Shown: positions 34,293 to 47,755, numbered from the stretch's first letter. The stretch is 64,000 nucleotides of DNA from Breviolum minutum Mf 1.05b.01 (GCA_000507305.1 DF239861.1:93380-157379); one strand, 5' to 3'. The notes: a model not told the origin generated them from the letters alone. Program-made: numbers and translations.

Positions 34293-37200
34293 GAAGTACC
34301 ACGACGAGTCCGGGTCGGGGAAGTTCAAAGACGACGCCGACGTCCCGGAACTGCAACGCCGCATCCAAGCCCTGCTTGACGGCGCAGCCAAGACTGAGCT
34401 GCTCACGCCCAAGAGGGCTACTCGGCGAGTGGGAGCTCTAGGTTTTTCTTGGTTTTTCAGGGAACTGATAGACACTATTCCTGGAGAGAAGGAGCATCAC
34501 ACGACACTTCATTATGAAAGGACGGAGATTGTGATGGTTGCATCGACGTTCAATATTAGTGAATAGTGAACCTTATTGGTACTGGCAACATCCTACATTC
34601 CTTGCTTGTAGTGGATTTGATGGAATGATTTGTAAAACAAGGTTAACAAAGCAAAATGATGATGCCACATGCAACGGCATGAATCATATAAGTCGATACA
34701 TCATAGTAACATATTTATAAGATATTATAAGGAGGTATATTGTATATCGACAAGAAGAGGTCTGGAGTTAGGCCTTGACCACCAACTTTTCAGGTGAAGA
34801 ACTACACAAAGCCAAACATTTTGCTGCTTGGGCCAACTGGGAGTGGGAAAACCTACTTGCTCAGAAACCTTGCAGCCGCTTGGATGATGATAGAGCTAAG
34901 AGGTGACTCGCTATATTACGATATGCCATGGTGACACTATAGTGAATACATCTATCATATTATATATATATATTTTGTATGTTAGGATTCATGATGTATA
35001 ATATTGTAACATATTATACATACGTACGTATACCAATTATTTTCATATTATTTGATACGGATTCTTTCATGATTGACACTTAAGAAGTGTCTTCAAGCGT
35101 GACCATGTTCTCGGTTGAACTTGGCTCGATTACGGGAGTAATTAAAGTTTTTGTGCTGCTCTTAAAACAAGGTTCTCCGTGAAATGTTCATGGGGTTGTG
35201 AGCTTTATGACGACCACCGTGAGCGTAGTCGTGCTGTTTGTGGTTCGATGAGATGCACCGGATACCCTCCAAGGATCTCATTGGTGTCCCCTTCGTGAAA
35301 GCAGATGTCCAGTGCTCAATGATTTTGGGATGTTTTGTCTGTATTTCTACCTTTAACATGACTAATGCAGAATTTTTCAAGCAAATGTGGGAGATAGAGC
35401 GCGATAATGCACGATATATTTTATTGAATTAAGATTTTGGACACGGTTTTTCCGTCCTTTTCCACTGATGTTGCATAGAGATGGGATAGATCCATTTTTC
35501 CTGGCTGCCTACCCCATCGAGCCCTTGCCAAGGCCACCAAGTTTACGGAGACGGGATATGTCGGACGCGATGCGGACGAGGCCAGGCGTTTGGCTTCCTC
35601 GGAGACTATGGCTACCCTCCCAACGATCATGGTTCCGAAAACCATCACACACAGTTGGGCGCACTGGCGTAATGCGTCCCCTAACCCAGCACTCTGTGCT
35701 CTCCACCTCCGTCCCTACAAGGTCATGGGAGAATTGCTGCAAGCCGCTGATGGCGACGTGGAACTGGCCCAGGTGTGGATTTCATCCGAAAGCCTCTGAA
35801 AGAGGGACCGCATGTTTTGTCATGTTTTGTCATGTCGTAGAGTGAATGAATTCAACCAGCTCATCCCAAGCTGTGGTTGTAGGGGAACTCTTTTAACAGT
35901 TTTAACTTCGAAAGGAACTTGGTGTCCATCAGATGCCCTTGGTTTCCTCTGTTATGGTTTCGAATTGGCTGCCAGCTGAGCCGCCGATCAGGTGGGAATC
36001 GTCTATGTAGACGAGATCGATAAAGTTTGCTCAGAGGGTGAAGGGCGAAGCTCTTCCTTCAGGCGGAAATGTGAAGTGAAATTGAAGGGATCAGGTCACA
36101 TGTATTATATAGATATAATATCGTATAATATATATTACAAACACACATATATATATATATAATATATATATGTACTAATATATATATATATATGTACTAA
36201 TACATATATGTACTAATATATATATATATATATTATATTATATATATATATTATATTATATGTATTATATATATATTAAAATTTATATATATATATATTA
36301 TATATATTATATATATATATTTGTGATCCATGGCTATGACATATGTATATATCCATATTTAAAATGCACAAACAAATGAATTATAAAGAAAACATATATA
36401 TATATATACATATTAGATTAGATGTTGTTAAAGTAAGAAATGCAAGGATTTACTAAAAGGACTTTTTTCACACTTGCTTCTAGTTCTGAGATGCATTGAT
36501 TGTTCCGGGGGCCTATATGGGAAGAAGGACGGGCTTTGACGTTGGGCTGCTGGAAGCCTTTTGACCTTGCCTAGGCAGGCGACCCAAAGTACCTTCCTCA
36601 AGTTGATGGAGGTTTCCTTGAGCGGTGACCGGGGTTGGTAGTCTAACTAACCCGAAATTTAAGACATTGTTGGACCAGCTTCCCAGAAGTTTCAGTGGGA
36701 TCACGAACAAATTTGCAGTTTCCCATCTATTGTAAATCTGTGCTTAGTGCTTGTCAAACAAGAGATGGGGATGGTGCATGGGGGATGGTGCCATGGGTAT
36801 GTTTGTTGGGTCGGAGGACACCGAAGTCACAGTGGGTTCACCTGGGCCACGGATGATGTTGGGAGCATTGGGTGGAGACAAAGGCCAGAAGATGTCGACG
36901 AGGCCCGGCCGGAGAGTTTCATCCTGTCACATCCGAGCAGTCACATGGTAAATGATCAAAAATGATCAAACATGACTCAGAGATACTCATAAATGAGAAA
37001 GATTCTTGCACAGTTTTCATTACCGCCATGCTAGCTGCCCGACATGATTCTGAATGCAAGGATGTTACTAAGGAGCATACTGTATGCTGTGTGTGTTGCA
37101 TTCCCTAAGCCACTTGTGGGAAAGTGATTTTGCTGTCGGGAAAGATCTCAGATATGTTTCGGTGGCTTTGATAGACTTCATTGATAGACAGTCATTCTGT

Positions 37201-39813
37201 ATTAATCCACATTCGCAAATGAGTTTACGTGGACTTGCTGTTTTTGCTGTTCTGGCCTTGGCGTGCCACGAACTTGGAGGCATGTCCTCTTTGTCTTCTC
37301 CGGAGCATTCAGCAAGCTTGACGAGAAGCTCAAAGAGGACACGCACAGGGCAGCGTCAAGTCAGAAGTTCAGATCTTGCTAAGCTGGAATTTCAGGGTTG
37401 TTGCATCCAGTCCTTTGGGTACCCAGCAAGGAAAGACTTCGCGTCATTGGAATCAAAGCAGGGAGAAGCACTTTCATCATGTTTTGCCCTGACTTGAAAG
37501 CAGCACGAAGAACTGAGCATGGCAATAGAATTTGCTGAAGATTCCGGTGATCCCACACGCACTGTGCCATGGCAGACTGACAGGAGCACAAGCGCAACAT
37601 GAAAGGCTTCGGCTTTGCAAAAGGCGATGACGAGGACAAGGAACCAGAAGATGTGCAGTCGATGCTCCACAAGGCATGTCTAGCTGACTTCGGATCGGTA
37701 TTTTCTATGGGATATACAGTAAGCCACTTGAGAAGTTTGTTTCCGGCAAGGTCAACACATGTCAAAATTGGAATTGAGATGGGCTGCATTTCAAAATCAA
37801 AGCCATGCAAGACGATCATGCTTGACCCGATCGCAGCTCAGGCGGATACAGCTCCTTGGCAGAACTTTTGGCCATTCCAACATCGTTCCAACAAGTCACC
37901 ACAGAGTGATCCCTTGCAGATTTGCAAGTGAAGACCCTTCTTGCATAAACCCTTTACATCCCTGGACCATATTTTCAATCACTAGGAGCATTGCCTGCTG
38001 CGAATTCCTTCAAAATTGTAGCCTGAAGCAACCTGATTGTTGGGTGATCCACATCCAAGGAAGAATTGGTGAAAGCAGGCCGAGATTTGAATGCAGGGCA
38101 GCCCCGTTTGGGCATCGCATCAAGGGCTCCTGCATGTGCTACCAGTGACCCCATCCCTATTCTATCGTCTGGAATGCCTTTGAAAAAACTCCTGGACATG
38201 GTAGAAGGGTTTGGTCCAACATCACTTCATCAAGGTCCAAATTCCAGGAATCAATATAATTTGACTCCCCTGAAACATCTGGGAACCATCCGCTGAGTAA
38301 AGGAAGCAAATGTCAATCGCACCAGAGCCTTGCCCCCACGACACAGGCATGGAGCGTGAATTCGTAGGAAGGCTTCCTGTGCGAGTTGCGTTGCAAGCCT
38401 TGTCACAAGATGACCTGTTCCAAGTCCTCACGTTGCTTGGCTTGGAACATCATGGATGGTATATCATGGTGTACCTGCTGTACAGTTGGTCTGTTTTGGA
38501 AAGGTGACACATCCACATGTGGGCACACCTGCACTGTAATGACAACTGCATCGACTAGCGGGGCCAGGAAAGCTGAAGACGGTGTAACACAGCTGCATTT
38601 TTTTGCGGTTGTGTAACCTGACTGACCACAGGTATGCAAGGCATTGACAAGTACTAGCTACTAAACATTGGTGGGTAAAGAATGAGGTTGTGACACTTGA
38701 TAATTTTTGTTGGGAAGGTGCAGATGCTAGTATGGTTCGTACTAGTAAGTGGTATCAAGCGTTTTCAGAGAATATATATAAGAAAATAGAATGAACATGG
38801 ATGAAAATTCAATTTCTAAGTACTTGTAGTGGCCCAGGAGGTGGAGTGAGAACCATTGAATTCCATTCAAATCAGTTTCCAGAATAGCAAGGCCCATTTC
38901 GTGACAGGGTTGGGTTCTGGTCTTTTTACAGAGTCGCATGTTTCACAAATGGTTTGCCCAAATCTGAAGCATGGTTTGTATGATTTCGAGACAGGCATTG
39001 TGAGCTACTGGTATTGTAGATGATGTATTGCAAGTTGAGGTGTTGTCGAAATACAGGAGCGCCCACTGATTGATTCGTTCTTCCCAGCCGACAGCTCAAA
39101 AAACTCGCACTGAAAGCCTTTTGCTTCAGGCGACTGCACAGTTGACTGATGACTTTCGTCGGTATGGAATTGAGTTCCTTGGAAATAAACGGGATGTTGA
39201 CGGATTGCATGGGATGATGATGGGATTGCTGCACATTTTCCCACACGAGAACCATTTGTCGGGGTCATGGGATCGACTTGAGTCTTGCTTGTCCTGTCAT
39301 TTTGACCAAGGGGCACATTGGCACATGGTTGACTTTGAGATGTAATTTAATGCGACTCCTTAAAATGTCAGGCATGGAGGTGAGTTGTGTGAAAAGCTTA
39401 TGTACTACGAACACCTTGGAGAAAGATTCTCGCCCGTTCCAGGAATCCTAGTACCCAATTGAGCTTTAGAAAAACACACGCTTCCGGCTGTGAATATGAG
39501 TGTACTTCCAGTACATAACCCTCGAAAATAGTGCTTATTCATGCTTATTCAATGTATACAATGCATTATAATATGTACAAACATAATGTGTATGCGTAGT
39601 ACGTATGTATTTCAATATGTGTACACATAATAATATGTATACGTCGACGTACACATATTTCATTGATTTTTGGAAACCATTATTCAGTAAACGTTACGCT
39701 GGGATGCCGTGCAGAGTCTAAACGGAGCTCATCTGAGGCTCCGTTTCTCAGAGGAGGCTCTACGTGCAGTGGCGCGGAAAGCAGCCAAAGAAGGTACTGG
39801 TGCCAGAGCATTG
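34293..39813 (+). CDS. ClpX/HslU-like AAA+ unfoldase, at least 12 exons
   Basis: This ATPase family unfolds substrates for ClpP- or HslV-type peptidases in organelles. Exons read: 34293-34412 (PELQRRIQALLDG, LLTPK), 34794-34874 (Walker A, LLLGPTGSGKTYLLRNLA), 35274-35306 (DLIGVPFVKAD), 35533-35580 (ATKFTETGYVGRDADE), 35722-35772 (LLQAADGDVELAQ), 35992 to about 36039 (Walker B, VGIVYVDEIDKV), 36579-36611 (ATQSTFLKLME), 36817-36902 (DTEVTVGSPG), 37280-37359 (HVLFVFSGAFSKLDEKLKE), 37606-37692 (GFAKGDDEDKEPEDVQ), 38347-38431 (GMEREFVGRLPVRVALQALS), 39117-39195 (QLTDDFRRYGIEFLG) and 39715-39813 (LRFSEEALRAVARKAAKEGT, GARAL, the sensor-2 region). Most joins are in phase, several across split codons (STR|HVLF, ADFG|MEREF). 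Donors include GC (34875, 35581, 36903) and GA (37693). The exon end at 36039, the segment around 34412-34793 and the C-terminus are unresolved. No ClpX-type Cys4 zinc domain was seen. Confidence 0.85.
36107..36341. repeat. Long imperfect (TA)n tract in an intron
   Basis: About 235 bases composed almost entirely of TA dinucleotides with interspersed GTACTAATA units, in the AAA+ gene intron between the Walker B exon and the next one. Confidence 0.9.
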
Positions 39814-41061
39814 GTGTGGAGGCTCAGCATAGCTAGTTGCCGCTAGCAAAAGTCCTGAAAGCACAGTTCAACAGTTCATAGACTAGACTATTCATATTCG
39901 TTCATCCTTTGAATCATTTGACATTTGTGTTCCAATTAGTTCTATCGGGATTCACCCGTGAGGATGCTTGAGAATTCTATATACAGTTCCCAGCAACCAA
40001 ACCTTGTTAAGTTTCCAGAGGATTTTTAACATGTTCTTGACGTGCTGAGGTGACCATCCTCGAAAACACACTGCAACTAAGCTGAAGCGTTTTTTTTGTG
40101 GATGAATCCAAGGAATCACCACATCGTTTAGATGAAGGGCAGAATGGGATAATCAGCTTCAATACCTTGAGGTTTAGATGCTTTTTGGTTTGTTTGATTG
40201 CGCTGTTGCATGGTGCTAAGATAATTTTGCAAATAGTCTGCTACTGTTTGCAAGATTACACTGTGTGAACTTGTGGTTGAACACACTCCGAGAATCAATT
40301 TGAACCTGCAGATTGCTTGAAGGACTGAATTTACAGCAGGACCAGACCACCAACTTCATATTGAAAGCACGGTGCCATGCTCGTTGACTCCTTTGAGGCG
40401 GCGGTACAAGTACAGCATGCCTTCGCTTGTGCCGAAAGGCTGCAAAGTCTTAGAGGCGGCGCTGATTGGGACATGAGAGCTTGGATGCTTACAGGACCTC
40501 GTTGCAGATATTTTTTCAATTGTAGAAGGTATGAATGCATGTGTGCATTTATGTTTGCATGTATGGATATATGTGGATGTTTGTAAATCTACCTATATTG
40601 TAATTATACACACCCGCTTGTGGAAGTCGCACCGTTTTCATGTTTTGAGCGTATTACATGCAGTAGAATTTTATGAGGGTCGGTCCATTGTTGCGTCCTG
40701 CTTGTATTTTGGAATTCCGTTTTTAGCGAGATAGATGATTTACCTTGTGTTTCCACTAGCCCACTTTGTACTTAGGGTCGCAGTTACATTGGGAAGTGCA
40801 GATTCAGAACCTTCATTGTTTTTATGATCTATTCAACAGGTAGAGAAGCCCACTGCAGCTATGCCTATGGGATTGACTGATCAATAGATATTTGTTATAT
40901 AGTTCTTTTTTGGGGAGGTGTTTACAGCCTGTTGTACCCTTCAAGTAGATGGTATATGCACAATATGATATACAAGTTTTTTTGTTGAGCTGTATCTTGG
41001 GGAAAATTTGGTCTGAAATCCTTTGTTTTTCGGATACAACATAATTTCTCTACATGGGCAG
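39814..41061. other. Intron or intergenic sequence, no exon fixed
   Basis: Expected to contain the last AAA+ exon(s). A plus-strand frame around 40377-40510 is open (MLVDSFEAAVQVQHAFACAE) but shows no AAA+ C-terminal motif and was not linked by phase. Confidence 0.35.
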
Positions 41062-41163
41062 GTGGAACCTGATCTGATAGAGAGACCGGAAGAAGAATTA
41101 CAAAAATTGATTGACACGATACCTCAATCCAAGAAAATTCAATCATTAATAAAAAATATATAG
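41062..41163 (+). CDS. Possible C-terminal exon at the edge of the AT-rich block
   Basis: After GGGCAG|GTG a 33-codon frame runs to TAG at 41161-41163: Glu/Lys-rich, amphipathic (DLIERPEEELQKLIDTIPQS, KKIQSLIKNI). Its codons become progressively AT-rich toward the block. It is in the right place to be the last exon of the AAA+ gene or of another plus-strand gene, but no motif ties it to either. Confidence 0.4.
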   Translation: MEPDLIERPEEELQKLIDTIPQSKKIQSLIKNI

Positions 41164-42722
41164 GATTATATAAAAATTTAATTAGATAATATATAATGAA
41201 TATTGTCTATACATTATATATTTAATATATTAATTAATTAGATTATTTAGATTAAGAAATTAATAATAAATATTTGATTTAATTTCAAATAAATATATAG
41301 ATAGATATTTTAAATTAATGATATGTATTTGTTATAAATTAATAATTATATTTATAATATATTAATTAAATATTATTGATTAATTAAATATTATTAATAT
41401 AGATAAATATAAATATTAATATTTTTAAATATTAAATTATTTGATTTTTTTTTCTTTTAAATATAATCTATATATTTAATTAAAAAGAATTATTAGTATA
41501 TTATATTTTTATATTATTTAATATATTTTTCTAAATTTTATTTTAAAAAATATATATTTAAATAAATAATAAAATATTTTTATTTTTAAAATAATTATAT
41601 ATATATATATTTTTATTTAATNNNNNNNNNNNNNNNNNNNNNNNNNNNNNNNNNNNNNNNNNNNNNNNNNNNNNNNNNNNNNNNNNNNNNNNNNNNNNNN
41701 NNNNNNNNNNNNNNNNNNNNNNNNNNNNNNNNNNNNNNNNNNNNNNNNNNNNNNNNNNNNNNNNNNNNNNNNNNNNNNNNNNNNNNNNNNNNNNNNNNNN
41801 NNNNNNNNNNNNNNNNNNNNNNNNNNNNNNNNNNNNNNNNNNNNNNNNNNNNNNNNNNNNNNNNNNNNNNNNNNNNNNNNNNNNNNNNNNNNNNNNNNNN
41901 NNNNNNNNNNNNNNNNNNNNNNNNNNNNNNNNNNNNNNNNNNNNNNNNNNNNNNNNNNNNNNNNNNNNNNNNNNNNNNNNNNNNNNNNNNNNNNNNNNNN
42001 NNNNNNNNNNNNNNNNNNNNNNNNNNNNNNNNNNNNNNNNNNNNNNNNNNNNNNNNNNNNNNNNNNNNNNNNNNNNNNNNNNNNNNNNNNNNNNNNNNNN
42101 NNNNNNNNNNNNNNNNNNNNATTATTTATCATCTTATTTATATATATAAATATATTTTTAATTTTTCTCAAATTATTTATATCAAATTATAATTTATAAT
42201 TAATTTTATTTATTTACAAATATATATTAGCTTAAATTATATTCAGATCATATTTATTATTATTTCAAATTAATTTTCTCTTTTTTTTATCCAATATTCA
42301 TCATTTTTTCAAATAATATCATATTAAATATTTTTTTAATTTATAAAAAATATATTTATTTTATTATTATTTCAAATTCCTAAAATCCAAAATATATTTA
42401 TTTTATTTATAAAAACCATATATTAAAAAAAAATAATCAAAATTCTGATTATACTATATTCTTTAATATAATATATATATATATATTTTTTTTCCGCATC
42501 ATTATTCATTATCATTATATATAATTATCTATTCTATCTTATTTTTCCACCGTATAATAAAATTTATCAAATAATATCTATCAAATTCATATCTTAAAAA
42601 ATAGAATATTAAATATATATAATCAAAAAAGATATTTTTCATTTTATATAAAATATTGAAAAATATTGCATAATATAATAATCTATATATAATTAATGAT
42701 ATTGATAATATTTTTTTGATCT
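41164..42722. other. Extremely AT-rich block with sharp borders
   Basis: Apart from the gap, the sequence is almost only A and T for about 1.06 kb, with scattered single G or C bases, against a mixed composition on both sides. It is not a simple microsatellite; words such as TTAAT, AAATAT and TTTATTA recur irregularly. A 65-codon hydrophobic minus frame (42529-42726) is what such composition gives by chance. It lies between plus-strand genes on the left and minus-strand exons on the right. It may be a convergent strand-switch spacer, an organelle-derived insert, or an assembly join. Confidence 0.8.
41622..42120. other. Assembly gap (499 N)
   Basis: A run of N within the AT-rich block. True length and content are unknown. 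Confidence 1.
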
Positions 42723-44290
42723 TCATGGAGTGCTATTTTGGCACGGGTCCATGTCTACATCTCATGTGCAAACCTGCAGAACGATGCGAAGTACGATGAT
42801 TGCATTCGTAATTGCAAAGGGGACACGATTACCTATTCAAATCCACCCAACAAAGGATACTTCTCCCTCATTTATTGGTTGCCAACTGCCAATCACTCCC
42901 AAGCGCCATTTACACATCAAAATATGCCTTCATTTGCTTTCATATTTCCATGAGGAGAGCAGCAGGCCTTTCATCCAGTCCCGACAGAAGCAGTTCGCTG
43001 GGACGGGGCAACATGTTGGTCCACTCCTCGGTTCTGTTCAATCCAGTTGCTTAGCGAGGGCTGATCGATGGTTTGTTCTGCTTGTGTTTGTTTAGTAACT
43101 TTTTGCCCTGCGCTTTTAGCTGTTTCGTCTCTTTGAGAAAGCCACCTCAATGTATGTTCTTGATATTTAAGCATCGTGTGATCATTTCAAACTTGAAGAT
43201 TCACCTGCCTTCACATGAGCCGGAAGAGATTACACGTACCATACAATACCATACATGTACCTTACGTGTCACTAAGACTCATTTTCAAAAGCTTTCAGAT
43301 GTCTCCACTAGAGCCCATTGATGACTATCCAATTGAGTTTGCTCCCCAAACATGACCTTGAACTTTCTCAACAAACGCAGTTTCTCCACCCATCTGGCCA
43401 TCTGGGTGATGCATTCATGATTCTGCAATCTGGGGTCATACCTGCTAATGATCTAATCTAATGCACCTTTTTCATGAGGTGCCTTCCCTATGACCAAAAA
43501 ATCCGGACTCTTTTCGTCATGCTAAATGAGGTCATTTTTGTTTTGAAGATCAACCAACTTGTATACACATCTCAACTCCTCCACTCCCAGGCCAACCGAG
43601 GAGACCTGAACTTCTGCTGATGAAGAAGGCATCATGGCCTCGACCTACTTGCGTTCATGACTTGTAACTTAAATGACTGGGTGGCAAACTGGAGCAAAGA
43701 GGAGGTGTCGCATCATAAGCAGCTTCTTCCTTGCTACTTTTTCCTAATTTGAAGGTTTTGACATTTCGTTTCCCATCCTCAACCAGCCATACACACAATT
43801 CAAGTCTCAGACCAAAAAGCCTTAAGAGTTTCGCAAACTTTTTCTAAACTTGAGCTTTTCTGAGAGTTTTTGCCACACGAATGACAACGGCCAGAACCTG
43901 GTCAAGGGAAAAAGTGGACCTAGTGCGACTCGCGAAGACATGCTAAGCAGTTCCAGAAAATGCTGCACTCCTTACTCCTTGTATCTCCTTGTATCAATGC
44001 ATTCTAGATGATTTTTGTGCCAAAGTAATTATATAGCGTATATAGAATGATATTGGAACATATTGATAGGCTTTCAATGGCTATCTCCATCCACTTTTGA
44101 TCCAGGTTTGTCCAGCTGCCTCATGCTGAGCAACGAAAAAACGTTTCGGCGTTACGGGTGCCGTTTAGATCCGTTTAGTACGCTATAGACCTTCAAAAGA
44201 GCGCGCAAGCTCACGAATTGCACGATCTACGTCGAATTGCAAAAACGCGAGAACTGTTGGTTCAGCACAGTTCAGCACAAAGCTTACTAC
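42723..44290. other. No gene recognised
   Basis: Mixed-composition sequence right of the AT-rich block. No frame could be supported on either strand. Confidence 0.4.
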
Positions 44291-44479
44291 CTCAACGAAC
44301 ATAGCCTTTGACATGCCACTCTGCGGGCTGTGCCAGGCTATCTTCATTTCAAGGTTCAAGGGAGACTTGGAACCAGCATCCCCAGTTCCCTGGAGCTGAC
44401 TTGTGCTTGCAGCCATGGAGCGCAGACTGCAAGCCCTCTTGAACACTGCAAGAAGAGCGACCGCGGGAACTCGCTCCAA
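44291..44479 (-). CDS. Candidate minus-strand exon, unknown
   Basis: Read leftward, a strong pyrimidine run (TTTTTTTTTCCGAG) precedes a 63-codon open stretch that ends at GTTGAG|GTAGTAA. The peptide is protein-like (LERVPAVALLAVFKRACSL, LNLEMKIAWHSPQSGMSKAM). This is the leftmost supported exon of the minus-strand array. No family was recognised. Confidence 0.5.
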
Positions 44480-45334
44480 CTCGGAAAAAAAATATAGGAC
44501 AAACCACGTCACCTGTCCACTCAGATACACTTGGCACCATGAAAACACATCCACAAGGACTAGTCATAGTGACTAACCGTTATAAGATTCCAATGTAGAT
44601 GCCATAGAAATCTCTGGAAAGATTCCTTGCATTTCACTTCAAATGGACAAATGCTGGTTGGCCCAAATCGACTACCAAAGGGATCGCTGGAAGAGCTCTG
44701 TCATCGAGGCATCGCACTGTCCAGGCCAACACGCAAAGCATGTGGAAATACAACAAAGTCAACCGAAATATATTGAAATACGGTATACATTCATAATTTC
44801 ATATATACATTCTACCGCAGTATTATTTTTATTCGTATTGCAATATTCATTCACGAACATCATGGTTGCTAATATCATTGTTCTATATTCTATATTAAAT
44901 AAGGGAAATGGCAGTATACTTCCAAAAAACCAAATAGTCTTACTACTGTCCATTTAGAATTTATCTCTCCCAAAAGGTTTGGATAGGTTTGGTGATATCC
45001 CCCCCTGCCCCCCAAATTAAATATCCCTTCTGGAAGGTGAGTTGATAGTTTTCATCTTGAATAGTAGAGATCTTTGTTTGGGGGGGATTGGTCACTGAAA
45101 AATCTATTGAAAATCTTCTGGATCTTCTGGTGCCGGGGGAGGGGGCTTAGTAATCCGGGGTTGACATTATTATATTTCATACATTCAAAGCAAACTCTCA
45201 TACCTCCATGATCGGGATTGCATTAGGTTCGAAGGATGCCTTGAGCATCTTGCATTGGACATGTATCAATGTATCCGCTTGTTAGAATATTGCCAGTGCA
45301 CAGCCATTCATGCCTCGAATCAGCTCTGAGAAAC

Positions 45335-45569
45335 CTGTGCCGAATCCAAATGTCGTCTTGTCCTGGATACTTTGCGAATCGCCACCAAGTGTGCTTCCGC
45401 TGTTTGGCGGATGCTTAGCAACACAACCACATTGTCTTTTGAATTCCAAACGCAACCAGTCCACATGAGCGACAAAGACTTGTGCAGAAGCACCTTGGAG
45501 ACAAGTTTGATCCGCAAGGCCCAACAATTTGTGCCTTTCCCTATTTCATTTATGACTTCTGGTGTGTCA
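45335..45569 (-). CDS. Candidate minus-strand exon, unknown
   Basis: Bounded by GGTTTTTCAG at the 5' side and GGCACAG|GTTTCT at the 3' side, read leftward. The peptide has alternating hydrophobic residues (SKDNVVVLLSIRQTAEAHLV) after DTPEVINEIGKGTNCWALRI. A second minus frame is also open (SAQVFVAHVDWLRLEFKRQ), so the frame choice is uncertain. Not recognised. Confidence 0.4.
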
Positions 45570-47042
45570 CTGAAAAACCTCCGACACACCCGAACTTCTC
45601 CAGTTCGACTGGCATTCAGGGTGCCAAAGATGCCCTTTCAGACACCTGCCCAATGCCAGGAGTAGAAACATCTGTGCGACAAGCAGATCTATTTAGTTCT
45701 CTCACAAGCTGGCTACTGCCCCAGATGTTCTCACTACGAGAGTAGCCACTAAAGCTATAGCTGTTGTCTCCCCCGAGGTTTCAAGGCTTGTGACTCAACA
45801 AAACATAGCAATCTAAAAATAAACAACAAGGCAGGCTTGCTTTGGGACTTGATTCGTCTCATTGAACTTTGACAAGTCCAATTGAACAGCTGTTCACCCT
45901 GCAAACTAACGTGTTTGCCTGAAGATAGCCGTAGAATTCTGTAGCTCTCTAGCTTGGCAAGGAAATTTTGACGTTAAAAACGAGTCTTGCCGCATTGCCT
46001 CTGCAAATTCAAGCATTGACTTTTTCGCGGCCTAAGAGTCGTGTGCGGACATTGCTTTTGTTGACGACAGAGGACTGAGGGAAATGAAGGACTTCAATCG
46101 ACTTTACGATTTGAGATGATATATGGACCTTGGCATGCAATGTCACACAATACTACAATGCTCATTCACATTGGACTGATTGCACCTGTGAGAACATGTT
46201 TTCCTTCATTGGAGTCTCCGCTCTTCGCCAAGCGTCTCTCCACACTGCTCTCCACCTCTTGAAGTTGAACAGTAACTCCTAGCAATCTCAATTTCGCCGG
46301 CAATCTCTTAACGCTCTTAATTCCTCACGGAGATGCCTAATCACTTTTGCCTGCACCATCAAACATGAACGCTTTTTGAACGCATAGCAAAGTCATGTTG
46401 GCGTCTCAACAAAAACTCAAATCGTCAAAGTCCTTCTGACCAAACCTGAACAAACTGCCTAGCATAAACCAAGCTGGCTAGCAATATCTGACACCCGCTC
46501 CTGATATCCTTTGAGCCTCTGCCTGACAGAAGGTGCAGTAAGACGCCGACTGGACCAACCAGCCAAGAACGCCATAGTTACAAGGGACTGGACAAACACA
46601 ACTGACAATGTCCATCAAAACTTGAAAGATCAGAGCCAGGGGTATCTATGAGATATTGGATTCAAAGCAATGGACAAAAAACATCAAACTACTATTCTCA
46701 AATGGTAGCGGTTTCTGGATGCAAATTGTTGCGTGGAGCATTTTGCGGATCAAGAGCAATTGCATCTGTCTTGTCGAATGCAAACAAATTATGTTGCTTT
46801 TGAATATGCTTCACTGACTGTGTGGTGCAATTGGAATACACCTTACTATTGACACCATCTTTGCGATAGCAGGTCATATATTTGTAAAGTATGTGTGCAT
46901 GAAGTATCACGTGCTACATCTTTAGACTCCCTAATTTTCTATTTTGAGGGAGATGGAGGGGCAAAAAACAGTATATTGGCATATGGCATATCAATTTTAG
47001 CTTGCTTCGGCCTCCGACCCAAGCATTTGTCTGATTCAGTCG

Positions 47043-47281
47043 TCACATGCTTTCCCTGAGATCGGAAGATTTAATCAGTTCTATCCTTCTTTCACCAGAT
47101 CCAAAATCAATAAACAGGCCACAAACAGCTTTGGATTGATTGGATGCCTTGTCTTCCTCCACAGCCTCTTTGACCGCCTGTGAGGCAACATCTGAGACGA
47201 CCTTCAAAAGACCAGCCTGAGCAGGTTGCTTGGACCGGAACCACGTGGAACTGATTGGCGTTCCATGGTCAACCTGCTGAA
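47043..47281 (-). CDS. Candidate C-terminal minus-strand exon, unknown
   Basis: After CTTCTGTTTTCAG (read leftward) the frame gives QVDHGTPISSTWFRSKQPAQ, KVVSDVASQAVKEAVEEDKA and CGLFIDFGSGERRIELIKSS, then TGA at 47043-47045. Composition and the acceptor are good. No family was recognised. Confidence 0.5.
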
Positions 47282-47755
47282 CTGAAAACAGAAGATTTGG
47301 GAGACCATCGACATAATCAAAGCTCAACACCTTGCACACCATGTTATGTACCTATTCTCAAGGCTGTTAGTATTAGCGCTAGGTAAGCTGGAAAACTCTT
47401 GCCGGCCGCACAAGTGCTCTGGCATGCGCAGGGAGATGCAAAGACAAACAGACTTATACAATCTTATCATAAAACAGAGAGCCACTCTAGTATAACATTT
47501 TCACCTGGGGACGCGAAACACTATGCATAATGATGCGGGTGCGTGACCTATTGTATTGCAAATGATGACAAAGCCTCGCATCCACTTACTTGCGCGTGGC
47601 TCAAAGATTCAAAGATGCTCCATAAAAGTTGATAGTGAGATCATTGCCATCATACAAGCCAACGGGCAATGTTCAGTAAATGTGTGCCTTCCCGATCCAT
47701 TCAAACTGTATAAACCTATACAGGTGATCCAACACAGAATCTTACCCTCCCCTAA

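Noticed and set aside
35250-35262. GGTTCGA-type words that resemble a tRNA B box (also near 45226)
   Set aside because: No matching A box or cloverleaf could be drawn around them.
41617-42171. 184-codon minus-strand frame
   Set aside because: It consists almost entirely of unknown bases in the assembly gap.
42726-42748. Spliced-leader-like string GCTATTTTGGCAC at the right edge of the AT-rich block
   Set aside because: Only the ATTTTGGC core matches; the diagnostic CTCAAG end is absent and no exon follows.
45482-45745. Plus-strand frame
   Set aside because: It overlaps a minus-strand exon with better splice borders and lacks its own acceptor and donor.
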